Assembly: GCF_022763345.1 (NCBI RefSeq)
Contig: NZ_JALEGS010000104.1
Location: forward strand, 1 to 64,000
From: Phaeodactylibacter sp.
GTDB taxonomy: Bacteria; Bacteroidota; Bacteroidia; Chitinophagales; Saprospiraceae
Reading direction: 5' to 3'
DNA: 64,000 nucleotides
The notes under the pieces are model-generated. The model did no database searches, was not told the DNA's origin, and was given only the letters and a program-made list of their open reading frames with translations. Shown piece by piece: positions 33,784 through 43,044 of the stretch. A program made the position numbers and the translations under genes. Each line of letters begins with the position of its first letter. The first letter of the stretch is position 1.

Positions 33784-36700
33784 TTACTGGCCACCACCTC
33801 CACTGTTGTTTCGCTTTTTGAAGGGATTGAACTTGTCCAGGTTGTCTTTGATTTTGTCGGTCGCATCGCCACCCACTTTGTCCAAAACGTCGTCAACCTT
33901 TTTCTGAGTGGTGGAGTCAAGTTGTTCTCCAAGTTTGTCTTTCAGGGTTTCCTTCGCCTGATCTTTCAGGTCTTCGGCGGCTTTTTCTGCCTCCTGTTTG
34001 GCCAGGTTTCTTAGTGAGTCGGCTGCTTTTTTGGCAGCGGCTTCGGCTGCTTTCTTACTTTCTTCCACTTGCTGATTAACCTGGTCCCTTACCTGGTCTT
34101 TGGCTTGGTCAACCAAACCTTTGTCTTCGCCTGATGCTCCATCCAAGCCAAGTAGCTTAACGCCAATTTTAGGGTCTTCAATGGCGCCTTTCAGGTCGAT
34201 GCCAACGTTAATGAATTCGCTCTGTCCGATATTCAGCCCCAGTTTAGAGGCTTGAGATTCCAGCAATTTGAGGCCACTGTTGGCTGCTGCACCGAGTGCG
34301 TTTTGGGACATTTTATCGCGGGGGATTTGCGCTTTGATATCGAGGTTCATCAGGTCAGTAACGCTGTAGGTGCCACCGATTTTCATGTCAATGCCGGCGA
34401 TTTTCGCATCGTAGGTTTTTAGCTCAAGCGTACCGTTGTTGATTTCAAACCAGTTCTTAGTATTTTTAATACTGATATTTTCCTTAAGCTCCTGTACTTG
34501 TAGCTTATTGCCGATGGATTGCAGTGGCTTAAATTGCTGGAGAACAGCATCCATCGTTTGCAGAAAGCCCTCAGCGTTAAGGGTGCTTAGCTTGGGGTAG
34601 AGGTCCTGCCCCAGTTTGCCATCAAGGATCAGGGTACTGTTAAAGCGTCCCTTGATGTACTTTCCGATAGGCGCCAGTTTTTCAAAGGTATTGAGGGTGC
34701 TAAAGGCATCCTGGAATTGCAGGCCGCTAAGATCATACTTAAAGCTGAACCCAGGCTCTTCCGGATTGGTAGTTTCGTAGCTACCGCTCATGGCGAGTTC
34801 ACCACCCAGTCCATTAGCGCGCACGTTGTCCAGAATAATGGCTTCATCCGCTATGACCAGGTGGCCTCTGACATTTTTAAGGTCAATATTGGTGTAGGTC
34901 AGGTGGCCGATAGTCGCCATCATTTCCATGTCAATATTAGGAGGTACGGGAATGACGCCGTAGCTTTCTTCCGTAGTTGTTTCGCCGGCTGTCGCTTCCG
35001 ACTCTGGCATCAACTCATTGAGGTTGAGGCGGTTGGAATTTACCTGTAGGTTGCCGCCCAGTATGCCATCTTCAAAGAGATAGTCGAAAATACCAGTAAT
35101 TACCCCCCTGCCGGTAAAGTCACTTTCCCCAATTTGAGCCCCAATATCGGTGACGCGAAGGGTGTTCGGCCGAATGTCGCCCACCGCCAGTGCATTTTTA
35201 ATGGTATAGCTGTCGTAGACAATTTCCTTAGCCTGTGCATTCAGCTGGAAGTCGAAGCGGTCAAATATCTCTCCGGTGGTTGCTGCAGTGGTGGTGTCCG
35301 GCACCCCAGCCGTTGCTGTTACCTCACTTTCGGGCATCCATTCGCCGATATCAAAATATTCTGAGCGGACTTTTAACTGTCCGGTCATGGTTTTCTCCGG
35401 AGAAAAGTAGGCCAGAAGATTATCGATACGGCCCGAAGCCTGCAGGTCGCTTTTGCCCAATTGAGCCTTGAAATTGCGCAAGTCAACGAATTGTGGGGAA
35501 AAGGCCATTGCTGCATCTTGTATCTGAACCGTGGGCAGCCCAGTGGCGGCATACTTGAGCCCCTGTACCTGCAGGTCGCCATTCATATTGACTTGTTCGT
35601 AGTCTTCCCGCTCAATGACAGAAAGGCGGGTGTCGATATTAAGGTCTGCAATAATAAGCCCCGCCATTTCCTCTATCCCTTCTACAGGAAAAGCCTGGCT
35701 AAGCGCAGCCAGATCGATGCGGCCATTGGCGGAAGCTTGTAGGTCAGGGTCGCTGATTGGTGTGCGCAACCGGAAGCTGGCTTCAAAGGGGTTGTCGCCC
35801 AGGGTCATGGAAAACCTGGGCACATCCACCACCAGGTCATTAAAATCGCTGCTGGGGCTGTTGACGTTAGCTCTGGTATTGATGTTGTCGATGCTCAGGG
35901 GGAGGTCAGGGTACTTCACCCGCCCGTCACTCACGGAAGTGCTGATCGCGAAAGCAGGATAAGTTTCTGTGGTGCCGTTGTAGGCTCCGGACACACTGCC
36001 CTCCAAGGTGAACTTGCCGGTCACATCCACGTCCTCGTACCCCTCGATGTAAGCATTCGGGATGAGGGAGAGAAGGTGGCGGAATTCGTTCTGGGGGCTG
36101 TTGAAAGCCAGTTCCATGTTGATGTCATCACCTGCGAGTTGGACAAAGCCATCGGCATTGAGCTGCAGGGCATTGATGGTGAGCTGATTGTCTTTCAGTG
36201 TGTATTTGCTGTTAGGGCTGTCGATGTTGAAAATGGCATCCAGTTCTGCTTTAGCGCTATTGAGGTAGGTGATGCCACTTTGTGCCACCGTCAGTTCTGC
36301 GATGTCGGTATGCGTGTCGAGGTCATACACATCGATGGTGAAGTTGCCGGAGCCGGAATGGTTGAGCCCTTTGATTTCAAGGTAGGTGTCCAGGCTGTGG
36401 TCATCGTAGAGCAGGCTGCCATTGGCGATACTGTAGGAAGCGAGCTGAATGACCAGGTTGCTGTAGTCGCCTGTGGCAGCGGAGGTATCGGCAGGGGCAT
36501 CGGAAGGGAGGGTGATGTCATAGTTGGCCGTCCCGTTTTTGAGCACGATGATGTTAAGTTCGGGTTGTTCGAGGTGAATAGACTTTAGCGCTACCGGCTC
36601 GCTGGACCGAATGACGGACATAAGGTCAAGGGTAAGGGCAGCGTAGGCTCCTTTGGCCAGCGGTACCCCTTCAAAAGCGTCTTTGCCGATCACGGAAAAC

Positions 36701-36912
36701 GAGTCAATCCGCAAGCTAAAATCAGGAAAGCTGCGCAGTAGGGAAAGGCTGACATCCGAGAAGTCGACCTCCGCATTTACTGCTTTGTTGGCTTCCTCAC
36801 GGGCCATCGTCACCAGTTCGTCTTTGAAGAAGTAAGGAATAGCGATGGCCGCTCCAAGGAAAAGGGCTATGAGCAGGAAGAAGGCGATCAGTAGGCGTTT
36901 GGCAATTTTCAT
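33784..36912 (-). CDS. AsmA-family envelope protein
   Basis: About 1042 residues from the ATG at 36912; the longer frame opens with a TTG. One N-terminal membrane helix (LLIAFFLLIALFLGAAIAIP) is followed by an AsmA N-terminal domain (DVSLSLLRSFPDFSLRIDS) and a long beta-rich body, as in AsmA/TamB-like bridges thought to move lipids between membranes. The last 130 residues are charged, helical and rich in Ala, Lys, Glu and Asp, ending in a glycine run. No partner genes are adjacent. Confidence 0.87.
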   Translation of the reverse strand: MKIAKRLLIAFFLLIALFLGAAIAIPYFFKDELVTMAREEANKAVNAEVDFSDVSLSLLRSFPDFSLRIDSFSVIGKDAFEGVPLAKGAYAALTLDLMSVIRSSEPVALKSIHLEQPELNIIVLKNGTANYDITLPSDAPADTSAATGDYSNLVIQLASYSIANGSLLYDDHSLDTYLEIKGLNHSGSGNFTIDVYDLDTHTDIAELTVAQSGITYLNSAKAELDAIFNIDSPNSKYTLKDNQLTINALQLNADGFVQLAGDDINMELAFNSPQNEFRHLLSLIPNAYIEGYEDVDVTGKFTLEGSVSGAYNGTTETYPAFAISTSVSDGRVKYPDLPLSIDNINTRANVNSPSSDFNDLVVDVPRFSMTLGDNPFEASFRLRTPISDPDLQASANGRIDLAALSQAFPVEGIEEMAGLIIADLNIDTRLSVIEREDYEQVNMNGDLQVQGLKYAATGLPTVQIQDAAMAFSPQFVDLRNFKAQLGKSDLQASGRIDNLLAYFSPEKTMTGQLKVRSEYFDIGEWMPESEVTATAGVPDTTTAATTGEIFDRFDFQLNAQAKEIVYDSYTIKNALAVGDIRPNTLRVTDIGAQIGESDFTGRGVITGIFDYLFEDGILGGNLQVNSNRLNLNELMPESEATAGETTTEESYGVIPVPPNIDMEMMATIGHLTYTNIDLKNVRGHLVIADEAIILDNVRANGLGGELAMSGSYETTNPEEPGFSFKYDLSGLQFQDAFSTLNTFEKLAPIGKYIKGRFNSTLILDGKLGQDLYPKLSTLNAEGFLQTMDAVLQQFKPLQSIGNKLQVQELKENISIKNTKNWFEINNGTLELKTYDAKIAGIDMKIGGTYSVTDLMNLDIKAQIPRDKMSQNALGAAANSGLKLLESQASKLGLNIGQSEFINVGIDLKGAIEDPKIGVKLLGLDGASGEDKGLVDQAKDQVRDQVNQQVEESKKAAEAAAKKAADSLRNLAKQEAEKAAEDLKDQAKETLKDKLGEQLDSTTQKKVDDVLDKVGGDATDKIKDNLDKFNPFKKRNNSGGGGQ

Positions 36913-37053
36913 GTTCAGGCGTTTGCTTTTCAATACAACGCATGAGTTTTGGGAATGGTGCTGTGGGGATCAAAAAAAATAGGAGGGCGGCACAGGTCAT
37001 TTACGGAACGGCAGCGCTTTAAGCAAGATTAAAGCACGAAAGCCCCCCGGTAA

Positions 37054-37061
37054 TACGTTTG
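37054..37061 (+). promoter_or_regulatory. -7 promoter box of the papain-like gene
   Basis: TACGTTTG matches TAnnTTTG, 24 bases before the ATG at 37085. Confidence 0.55.
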
Positions 37062-37084
37062 GGAATAAAAATCAATCAGACACC

Positions 37085-37903
37085 ATGAATCGACTCTTTT
37101 TCTTATTCTTCTGTTGTTTTCTTTGGGGCGGCAACTTGCTTGCGCAGCCCGACAGTGTGGCTTATAAAAGCACAGAGGCTGTCGCCTTTGGTGTGACGGA
37201 CGCAGATTGGATTGACCGCCTGATGCCCGTAGTTTCGGGCGTGGCTATTGATCCTAACGATAACCTGGTACAGCAGAGCGTCAAGCCTTACATGATGCCC
37301 GTGCGTAAAATCGGCGCCAAGGGCTCTGCCCTAAGTTATGCGTTGGCGACCTGCCTGGAGTTTTACGTCAACCTGGAAAATAACTATAAGGATAATCTGA
37401 GCCCGGATTATATTTCAGTCAATCTCGAAAATTCCGGAAAGCCGGTAAACCTGGAGGAAGCCTGCCGTTTCCTGGCGGGAGAAGGCACGGTGAGCGCCGC
37501 CATTATGCCCTATGATGCGCCCTCAGTGCCCAATGCGATTTATGCGGCCCAGAAATACCAGATTAATAATTACCTGCACTTGTTTCGGGAGACGACCAAA
37601 GGCCGGCAGCGGGTTTTTGAAACCAAAAAGGCATTGATGCGCGGCAATCCTGTATTGATCGAACTGCATGCCAGCCCGGAACTCAAGAAAATGGTACGGG
37701 TACAAACCTGGAAAGCGCCCCGCGATCCGGACACCGTTTACCCTTTGCTGGTGGTCGGCTATGATGAGGTAGATCAGGTGTTTGAAGTCATGAGCAGTTA
37801 TGGCAGCACCTGGGGAAAAAGCGGTTATTTGCAAATTCGTTACGATGACTTTGGGGAGTATGCAAAAAATGGGTATGTTTTGGTGCCAAAACCAACCTAT
37901 TAA
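37085..37903 (+). CDS. Secreted papain-fold (C1-like) pseudoenzyme
   Basis: 272 residues with a signal peptide ending near LLAQ. The C1 peptidase framework is recognisable, but catalytic positions are changed. The QGxxGSCWAFA block reads IGAKGSALSYA at 76-86, so Gln becomes Ile and the nucleophile Cys becomes Ala82. The HAxxxVGY block reads YPLLVVGYD, so His becomes Tyr219. The NSWGxxWGxxGY block reads SSYGSTWGKSGY, with Asn becoming Ser237. It should therefore bind rather than cut peptides, if it does either. The downstream oxidoreductase starts nine bases after the stop. Confidence 0.75.
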   Translation: MNRLFFLFFCCFLWGGNLLAQPDSVAYKSTEAVAFGVTDADWIDRLMPVVSGVAIDPNDNLVQQSVKPYMMPVRKIGAKGSALSYALATCLEFYVNLENNYKDNLSPDYISVNLENSGKPVNLEEACRFLAGEGTVSAAIMPYDAPSVPNAIYAAQKYQINNYLHLFRETTKGRQRVFETKKALMRGNPVLIELHASPELKKMVRVQTWKAPRDPDTVYPLLVVGYDEVDQVFEVMSSYGSTWGKSGYLQIRYDDFGEYAKNGYVLVPKPTY

Positions 37904-37912
37904 AATTTGAAT

Positions 37913-38875
37913 ATGAAAGCCATCGTATTGGAAGAAAAAGGGCAGCCTATTGGTTACCGTGATTTTGAAGCCCCTGTGCCTGCTGCCGGCGAGGTTGTAG
38001 TCCACCTGAAAGCCGCAGCGCTCAATCACCGGGATGTGTGGATCACCAAGGGCATGTACCCGGGCATCAAAACGCCTGGCATATTGGGTTCTGATGGTGC
38101 CGGAGTAGCTGATGGGCGGGAAGTCATACTCAACCCAAATATAGGTTGGGGAGACAGACAGGAGCACCAAAGGCCTGACTATACCATCCTGGGCATGCCT
38201 ACGTTTGGCACAATGGCTGAACAAATTAGTGTGCCGGAAGACCGCCTGGTGGATAAACCTGCTCACCTGAGCTGGGCAGAAGCAGCCGCTCTGCCTTTGG
38301 GAGGCCTGACAGCTTACCGGGCTGTTTTCACCAAAGGCAACTGCCAGCCGGGGGACAAAGTCCTGATTTCCGGTATTGGAGGGGGCGTAGCGCTGTTTGC
38401 TTTTCAGTTTGCCCTGGCAGCCGGGGCTGAAGTTTTTGTGACCTCCGGAAACCCCGATAAATTGTCGCGGGCCATGGAAATGGGCGCTAAGGGCGGTGCC
38501 AATTACAAGGAAGAAGACTGGCACAAAGCTTTGGGTAAGGCATCCGGAGGTTTTGACCTCATCATTGACAGTGCCGGAGGGCCCGGTTTCGCCCGCTTCC
38601 CCAAGATTTGTAATTTCGGAGCCCGCATCGTGACCTATGGGGGCACACAGGGCAAGGTGCCTGACTTTTCCCCACAGCTTATATTTTGGAAGCAAATTGC
38701 CATTCTGGGGACTTCAATGGGCAGTGATCAGGAATTTGAGGATATGGCCGCTTTCGTCAGTAAGCATAAAGTAAAGCCGGTAGTCGACCAGGTATACCCC
38801 ATAGCGAAAGCCGCGCAGGCCTTCGAGCGGATGGACCAGGGCAAGCAGTTTGGAAAGATTGTCCTCGAAATATGA
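37913..38875 (+). CDS. Medium-chain alcohol dehydrogenase/quinone oxidoreductase-like protein
   Basis: 320 residues. A GroES-like N-terminal domain (LNHRDVWITKGMYPG, GSDGAG) is followed by a Rossmann domain (VLISGIGGGVALFAFQFALAAGAEVFVTS). The usual catalytic zinc cysteine is absent: position LNHRD has no Cys, and no structural-zinc four-Cys loop is seen. It is therefore a zinc-independent NAD(P)H oxidoreductase of the quinone/enoyl reductase type with unknown substrate. The ATG at 37913 is chosen over a TTG two codons earlier. It overlaps the phosphoesterase gene by four bases (ATGA). Confidence 0.88.
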   Translation: MKAIVLEEKGQPIGYRDFEAPVPAAGEVVVHLKAAALNHRDVWITKGMYPGIKTPGILGSDGAGVADGREVILNPNIGWGDRQEHQRPDYTILGMPTFGTMAEQISVPEDRLVDKPAHLSWAEAAALPLGGLTAYRAVFTKGNCQPGDKVLISGIGGGVALFAFQFALAAGAEVFVTSGNPDKLSRAMEMGAKGGANYKEEDWHKALGKASGGFDLIIDSAGGPGFARFPKICNFGARIVTYGGTQGKVPDFSPQLIFWKQIAILGTSMGSDQEFEDMAAFVSKHKVKPVVDQVYPIAKAAQAFERMDQGKQFGKIVLEI

Positions 38876-39393
38876 AGCGCATCGGACTGATTTCGGACAC
38901 GCACAGCCATCTGGAGGAAAGTGTTTTTAAGTATTTTGAGCCCTGCGATGAAATCTGGCATGCCGGAGATATTGGTGATGCAAGTGTGGTCGATCAGCTA
39001 GAGGCATTTCGGCCGCTGAGAGCAGTATACGGCAATATTGACGACGGGCCTCTGCGGCGGCGTTTCCCGGAAGACCTCAGGTTTTCGGTGGAGGGCGTTG
39101 AAGTGTTTATGACCCACATTGGAGGTTATCCGGGCCGCTACAACCGCCGGGTCCGGGCTATACTCCAAACAGAGCCGCCAGACCTGTATATCTGCGGGCA
39201 TTCCCATATTTTGAAGGTGATGCCGGATAAGAAGCTTGGTTTTTTGCATGTCAATCCCGGTGCGGCGGGCAATCATGGTTTTCACAAGGTTAAGACTATT
39301 GTCAGATTTTCTGTCGACCAGGGTCATATCAAGGATTTCGAAGTTATTGAGCTTGGCCTGCGTGGTGCACTGCCTAAAGCGGGGCCATTATAG
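38872..39393 (+). CDS. YfcE/MJ0936-type metallophosphoesterase
   Basis: A 173-residue calcineurin-like phosphoesterase with the metal motifs ISDTHSH, WHAGDIGD, YGNIDD, MTHIGG and CGHSHI. Relatives hydrolyse phosphodiesters such as cyclic nucleotides or model substrates; the natural substrate is unknown. Translationally coupled to the oxidoreductase by an ATGA overlap. Confidence 0.92.
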   Translation: MKRIGLISDTHSHLEESVFKYFEPCDEIWHAGDIGDASVVDQLEAFRPLRAVYGNIDDGPLRRRFPEDLRFSVEGVEVFMTHIGGYPGRYNRRVRAILQTEPPDLYICGHSHILKVMPDKKLGFLHVNPGAAGNHGFHKVKTIVRFSVDQGHIKDFEVIELGLRGALPKAGPL

Positions 39394-39415
39394 GCATGTA
39401 TAATTTGGAGTTACG

Positions 39416-39456
39416 GAAAAAAAATAGGTCCGAAAGCGTAGGGCTTCCGGACCTAT
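39416..39456 (-). terminator. Terminator of the secreted protein gene at 39496
   Basis: Nine-base arms ATAGGTCCG and CGGACCTAT, followed on the minus strand by a run of about eight T. It may also slow transcripts coming from the phosphoesterase gene. Confidence 0.8.
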
Positions 39457-39495
39457 ATTGGCTTAGCTAACTAGTTTTTCCAACCCAAGGCTTTG

Positions 39496-40104
39496 TTACC
39501 GTACATCAAAATCCTTGGTATACACATTGGCTTCTGTTTCTACCTGAATGGTATAACGGCCCCATGGCAAGGTTTCCAGGTCGTACCGCTTCTCCACCAA
39601 TAATACGTTGTCCAGGCGTTCTCTGTAGACGGTAGAACCGTTATTGTTGAAGATGGTTACTATTACATCATCGAGTTTGCCAGCGAAGTAAGATACGTCT
39701 ACATATTGGTTGTCGTGCACTTTGAAGATGGGCGCGTAAAACTTTCTAACCTTATTAGGGTCTGCTTCGACACCATACTTGGTCAGTGTAATAGGCTGCA
39801 CGACCTCCTGCATTGAGGTTTTTACGCTCACGTAGTACATGCCTGTTTCGAGGTTATCGAGATTGAAGACTTTTGCGAAAGTCTTTTTGGCAGCTGCTTC
39901 TTCTGAGGCGAGCAGCGCACCCGTCGCTCCATCGCGCAGGCTTATTTCCGCACTTTCTTTAAGATTGGTAATGGTGAGCGCAAATTTCTTTTCAGATGGA
40001 ATGGCAGAAACCTTTATGAAGGGCATATAGTCGGTGGCAAGCACAGCAGTAGCTGAACTCATCATAAAGATGATCGCCATCGTAAGGGTTGCTAACTTTT
40101 TCAT
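39496..40104 (-). CDS. Secreted protein of unknown function
   Basis: About 202 residues with a signal peptide (MKKLATLTMAIIFMMSSATAVLA). The mature part is beta-rich in two similar halves, the second ending L-P-W-G-R-Y-T-I-Q-V-E-T and K-D-F-D-V, a shape seen in small Bacteroidota beta-sandwich domains. I do not recognise a named family. The start could also be the ATG at 40110. Monocistronic, with its own terminator. Confidence 0.75.
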   Translation of the reverse strand: MKKLATLTMAIIFMMSSATAVLATDYMPFIKVSAIPSEKKFALTITNLKESAEISLRDGATGALLASEEAAAKKTFAKVFNLDNLETGMYYVSVKTSMQEVVQPITLTKYGVEADPNKVRKFYAPIFKVHDNQYVDVSYFAGKLDDVIVTIFNNNGSTVYRERLDNVLLVEKRYDLETLPWGRYTIQVETEANVYTKDFDVR

Positions 40105-41131
40105 AGTCATTGTTGGTCTTGAGTGATTAAATAGCACATTATCAAATACAGGTACAAATGTAGAGGGTATCAGCAGGGGATTCCACTATTGGATTGATGA
40201 AGAATGATACTATTTTAACGCCCGAAAAGGCAGCAATTATTCGCATGAAATCTACAATGTTTACGCTGAAAGAAGTATGTTGGGTGAAGCTTATAGCCCT
40301 CCGCATTTTATTGTTCATACTTAGTTTGTAATTTAAAATAATTCGGATTTTGAGTTCAGTTGAGCTTCCGGAGCGGGGAGAAGAGGTATCGGGAAGGGTT
40401 AGTGAAACAGCGTTTTTTCTTGAACCCGTTTTCAAGGCTGGCATCCACCTGACACAGCCTAAGCAACTCAGGATGAGGCTTGAGGGCTACTTATTGCTTA
40501 AGAAAAAATTAACGTGAAGAAACTAAATAGACACAATTGTTTCCTTCTAAAATCCGTTAAACAAACAAATTCTGACGATTGAAACAAAAGTTTTTGTCAG
40601 CTGTTTAAAACAGCGCTGTACTTCAAGGCAAAAGGTGCAACACTATTTTGATGTCACACTTTTTTTGTTTACGGTAAGCAATGTTTGATTTTGAAGATTA
40701 CCTTTCTGCGGATTCTATTTTTGGCATTTTGCTCCCTTTTCCTACGATTAGATTTCAAAAATACCTAAACAAGAAATCTAATTGTGTAAATAAGGTCAAA
40801 AATAATACATCTATTTTACTTTAATTTCATGGAAAAAGTTATCTTAGCGGGCAAAACAAATCGTTTAAGTTTAATAACTTATGCGAAGGTGATCTACCCC
40901 ATATAACCCGCTTGAGCTGAGGTTCCCGATGCTCAGGTAACCCTAAAAATACCATCTGCCTTAAGCTTGGTTTAGCTTAACCTCCACTTGCTGCCTCTGA
41001 CCTAGGGCTCTTTTTGGATGGCTCAAAAACAATTGTTTTAATTTTAATTAGGATTTCCCTCCCTGAAAAACCACATTGTTAGCTTTTGAAAAAACAGGGA
41101 AATAAAGATAATATCAACTGAGTGTTACATT
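40105..41131. other. AT-rich noncoding stretch before the HNH gene
   Basis: About 1 kb without a credible gene. Seen in it: a hairpin with arms GCTGTTT/AAACAGC (40600-40614); a CTGAG/CTCAG hairpin near 40917-40936; an AAGCT/AGCTT hairpin near 40960-40980; and a spaced repeat TTTCCCT/AGGGAAA (41054-41102) just before the HNH start. The 250 bases ahead of that gene are less AT-rich than the rest and look structured. Confidence 0.5.
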
Positions 41132-41782
41132 ATGCAAAAATCAAATTCATCCACCTCTGAAGCCACGCTTCAAAAAGGTGACGATGTTCCTAAGGTCAAA
41201 TCCTTTTGGAACGAAAAATGGGCACCCGTAGAATTCGGGCGCGAAACCAAAACATGCGACTACCAAATTTCCAGTTTTGGCCGTATTAAGAGTGTTGAAA
41301 AGACGACCGGCAGGGAAAGGCTGCTCAAAGGAGCCAAAGCCCGGGGCGGATTAGTCATGCTCAACCAAAAGCTTAAAGACGGCAGCACGGGCATTGTCTA
41401 TGTGCACCGGTTTGTTGCAGAAAATTTTGTAGATCGGGAATCTGACGAGCAGGAGTATATCCTGCATCAGGATTACGATAAAAGCAATAACAACTGGACG
41501 AACCTCTCCTGGGCTACTGAAGAGGAGTGGAAAGCTTATCAAAAGAAGAATCCAAACCACAAAGGTAGGCCAGCCCGGACCAAAAACTATAAACTTACTG
41601 AAACACAGGTCCGAATGATGAAAAAATTGCTGAAAAGGGGCAAGACTAAGCGGAAAATTATCGCTAAACAGTTCGGTGTTTCAGAAAATTGTGCTTACAA
41701 GATTGAAAAGGGAATCCGTTGGAGTCATGTCGAAGTCGATGACGACGATGATGATGATATGCCAATGGAAGAACAGTCCTGA
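41132..41782 (+). CDS. NUMOD4/HNH-type DNA-binding protein
   Basis: 216 residues. A NUMOD4-like segment (about 27-65: WAPVE, YQISSFGRIKS, GRERLLKG) is followed by an HNH_3-like segment (about 88-130: YVHRFVAENF, LHQDYDKSNNNWTNLSW, with His112, Asn120 and Asn124), then a helix-turn-helix (about 154-195: KLTETQVRMMKKLL, IAKQFGVSENCAYKI) and a run of seven aspartates (203-209). The layout is that of phage and homing HNH endonucleases, but in Bacteroidota such proteins are often chromosomal and may regulate genes. It stands alone between two long noncoding stretches. Confidence 0.75.
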   Translation: MQKSNSSTSEATLQKGDDVPKVKSFWNEKWAPVEFGRETKTCDYQISSFGRIKSVEKTTGRERLLKGAKARGGLVMLNQKLKDGSTGIVYVHRFVAENFVDRESDEQEYILHQDYDKSNNNWTNLSWATEEEWKAYQKKNPNHKGRPARTKNYKLTETQVRMMKKLLKRGKTKRKIIAKQFGVSENCAYKIEKGIRWSHVEVDDDDDDDMPMEEQS

Positions 41783-41842
41783 GTAGGCACTTTTTAACAA
41801 GATAATATAGAATTTTCTATTGCTGTTTTGCTTTAGATAGGG

Positions 41843-41885
41843 CAAGCTATGTCTGTATTTTAGTAAATAATACGGGCATAGCTTG
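41843..41885 (+). terminator. Large stem-loop after the HNH gene
   Basis: Arms CAAGCTATG and CATAGCTTG, extended by GTATT/AATAC after a small internal bulge. It lies 60 bases after the HNH stop. There is no long T run, so it may be a structured 3' end or part of a mobile unit rather than a simple terminator. Confidence 0.5.
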
Positions 41886-42062
41886 TATTATTCTATAATT
41901 TACTTGCTAAAAGTCTGATTTTCTCAGAAATTTCTGAAATTTAAATTTTTAAAATTGTTATATATTATAGACTGGTTTATAGGCGTTTCTGCAATAAATA
42001 GCCTTGTCTGGATTTATTTGAATTTTAGTTTTGACCAAATCGCCTCTGAATATTAATTAATA

Positions 42063-42098
42063 TACAGTGAAAAAGTAAAATAAATTAACCTCACTGTA
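42063..42098. repeat. Inverted repeat in the AT-rich island
   Basis: Perfect eight-base arms TACAGTGA and TCACTGTA, 20 bases apart. Could be a protein site or a hairpin; no other evidence. Confidence 0.4.
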
Positions 42099-42314
42099 AA
42101 TAGTATAAAATAAACCAAGTTAGCCTGAGTATTGGCCCCGGTAAATGCTACCTCAGAATATCACCCAGCTGAGATTCCGACCCAATCGCCCAAAGCGCAA
42201 TCACCTATTTGCAAAAAGAAAAGTCAAGGCTAAATTTTTGACCGGGGATTAATCATTGTTTCCTTATTTTGTTTCCTTTACCTTGTGATTGTATACTTCA
42301 TCTAAGCAAAGAAA

Positions 42315-43043
42315 ATGAGTCAGCAAGCTTTTGATAAATTATGGAAGATGATTGGGCTGCGGTACACTTCGCATCCATGGCACGGTATTTCCATTGGAGA
42401 AGAGGCCCCTCAGGTGGTGACCTCATTCATTGAGGTTATCCCATCAGATACGGTCAAATACGAAATCGATAAAAAAACTGGTTACCTTAAAATTGACCGT
42501 CCCCAGAAGTTTTCCAATATCGTACCGGCGCTGTACGGGTTTATTCCGCAAACTTACTGCAAAGATGAGGTTGCTGAGTATTGTCAGGAGAAGACTGGCC
42601 GGAAAAATATCGTGGGCGATGATGATCCGCTCGATATTTGTGTCCTCACCGAAAGAGAAATCACCCACGGTAATGTCATTGTACGGGCTATACCCATCGG
42701 GGGATTCCGGATGATAGACGGAGGCGAGGCCGACGATAAAATCATTGCGGTTTTACGGGAAGATGAAGTTTACGGTGCCTGGCGTGATATCACCGATATT
42801 CCGGAAACGGTGGTGAACCGGCTGAAGCACTACTTTCTAACCTATAAGCAGTTGCCCGGTGAAGAGCCCAAGTGCGAAATCACCCACACCTATGGCCGTT
42901 CGGAAGCCATAGAGGTGATCGAGGCAAGTATGCGTGATTATAACAAGGTATACGGTAATTTGGAGGAGGCCCTGTCCCTTACCCTCTTTGAGGCATTCAA
43001 TTTCAGTAACCGGCAGCAGAATATGCTGAACGATCTGGATTAA
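42315..43043 (+). CDS. ppa: Family I inorganic pyrophosphatase
   Basis: A 242-residue soluble enzyme that hydrolyses pyrophosphate. The metal-binding signature is present as GDDDPLDICVL, with the substrate-side blocks YEIDKKTGYLKIDR, YGFIPQTY and DKIIAV. Longer than the E. coli enzyme (about 175 residues), as is common in this phylum. The next gene begins two bases after the stop. Confidence 0.94.
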   Translation: MSQQAFDKLWKMIGLRYTSHPWHGISIGEEAPQVVTSFIEVIPSDTVKYEIDKKTGYLKIDRPQKFSNIVPALYGFIPQTYCKDEVAEYCQEKTGRKNIVGDDDPLDICVLTEREITHGNVIVRAIPIGGFRMIDGGEADDKIIAVLREDEVYGAWRDITDIPETVVNRLKHYFLTYKQLPGEEPKCEITHTYGRSEAIEVIEASMRDYNKVYGNLEEALSLTLFEAFNFSNRQQNMLNDLD

Positions 43044-43044
43044 G

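Larger units (their letters stand above)
41783..42314. other. AT-rich noncoding stretch after the HNH gene
   Basis: About 530 bases without a gene. It contains two marked stem-loops, at 41843-41885 and 42063-42098, listed separately. The rest is simple AT-rich sequence; no tRNA or ncRNA family is recognised. The pyrophosphatase promoter must lie at its right end, but no clear TAnnTTTG box is seen. Confidence 0.5.

Noticed and set aside
37523..38695. A 390-codon minus-strand frame opposite the papain-like and oxidoreductase genes
   Set aside because: Fully antisense to two well-supported genes; no recognisable protein.
40142..40444. A 100-codon minus-strand frame in the AT-rich island
   Set aside because: Odd composition, no promoter and no recognisable domain.
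40860..41131. Group I intron or HEARO-type RNA ahead of the HNH gene
   Set aside because: Some hairpins are present, but no conserved intron core was recognised, the protein is not IscB-like, and no split host gene is visible. Left as an open question in the island finding.
42120..42250. Possible tRNA or small RNA gene in the gap before the pyrophosphatase
   Set aside because: No T-arm GGTTCGAATCC-like box or cloverleaf pairing could be found.
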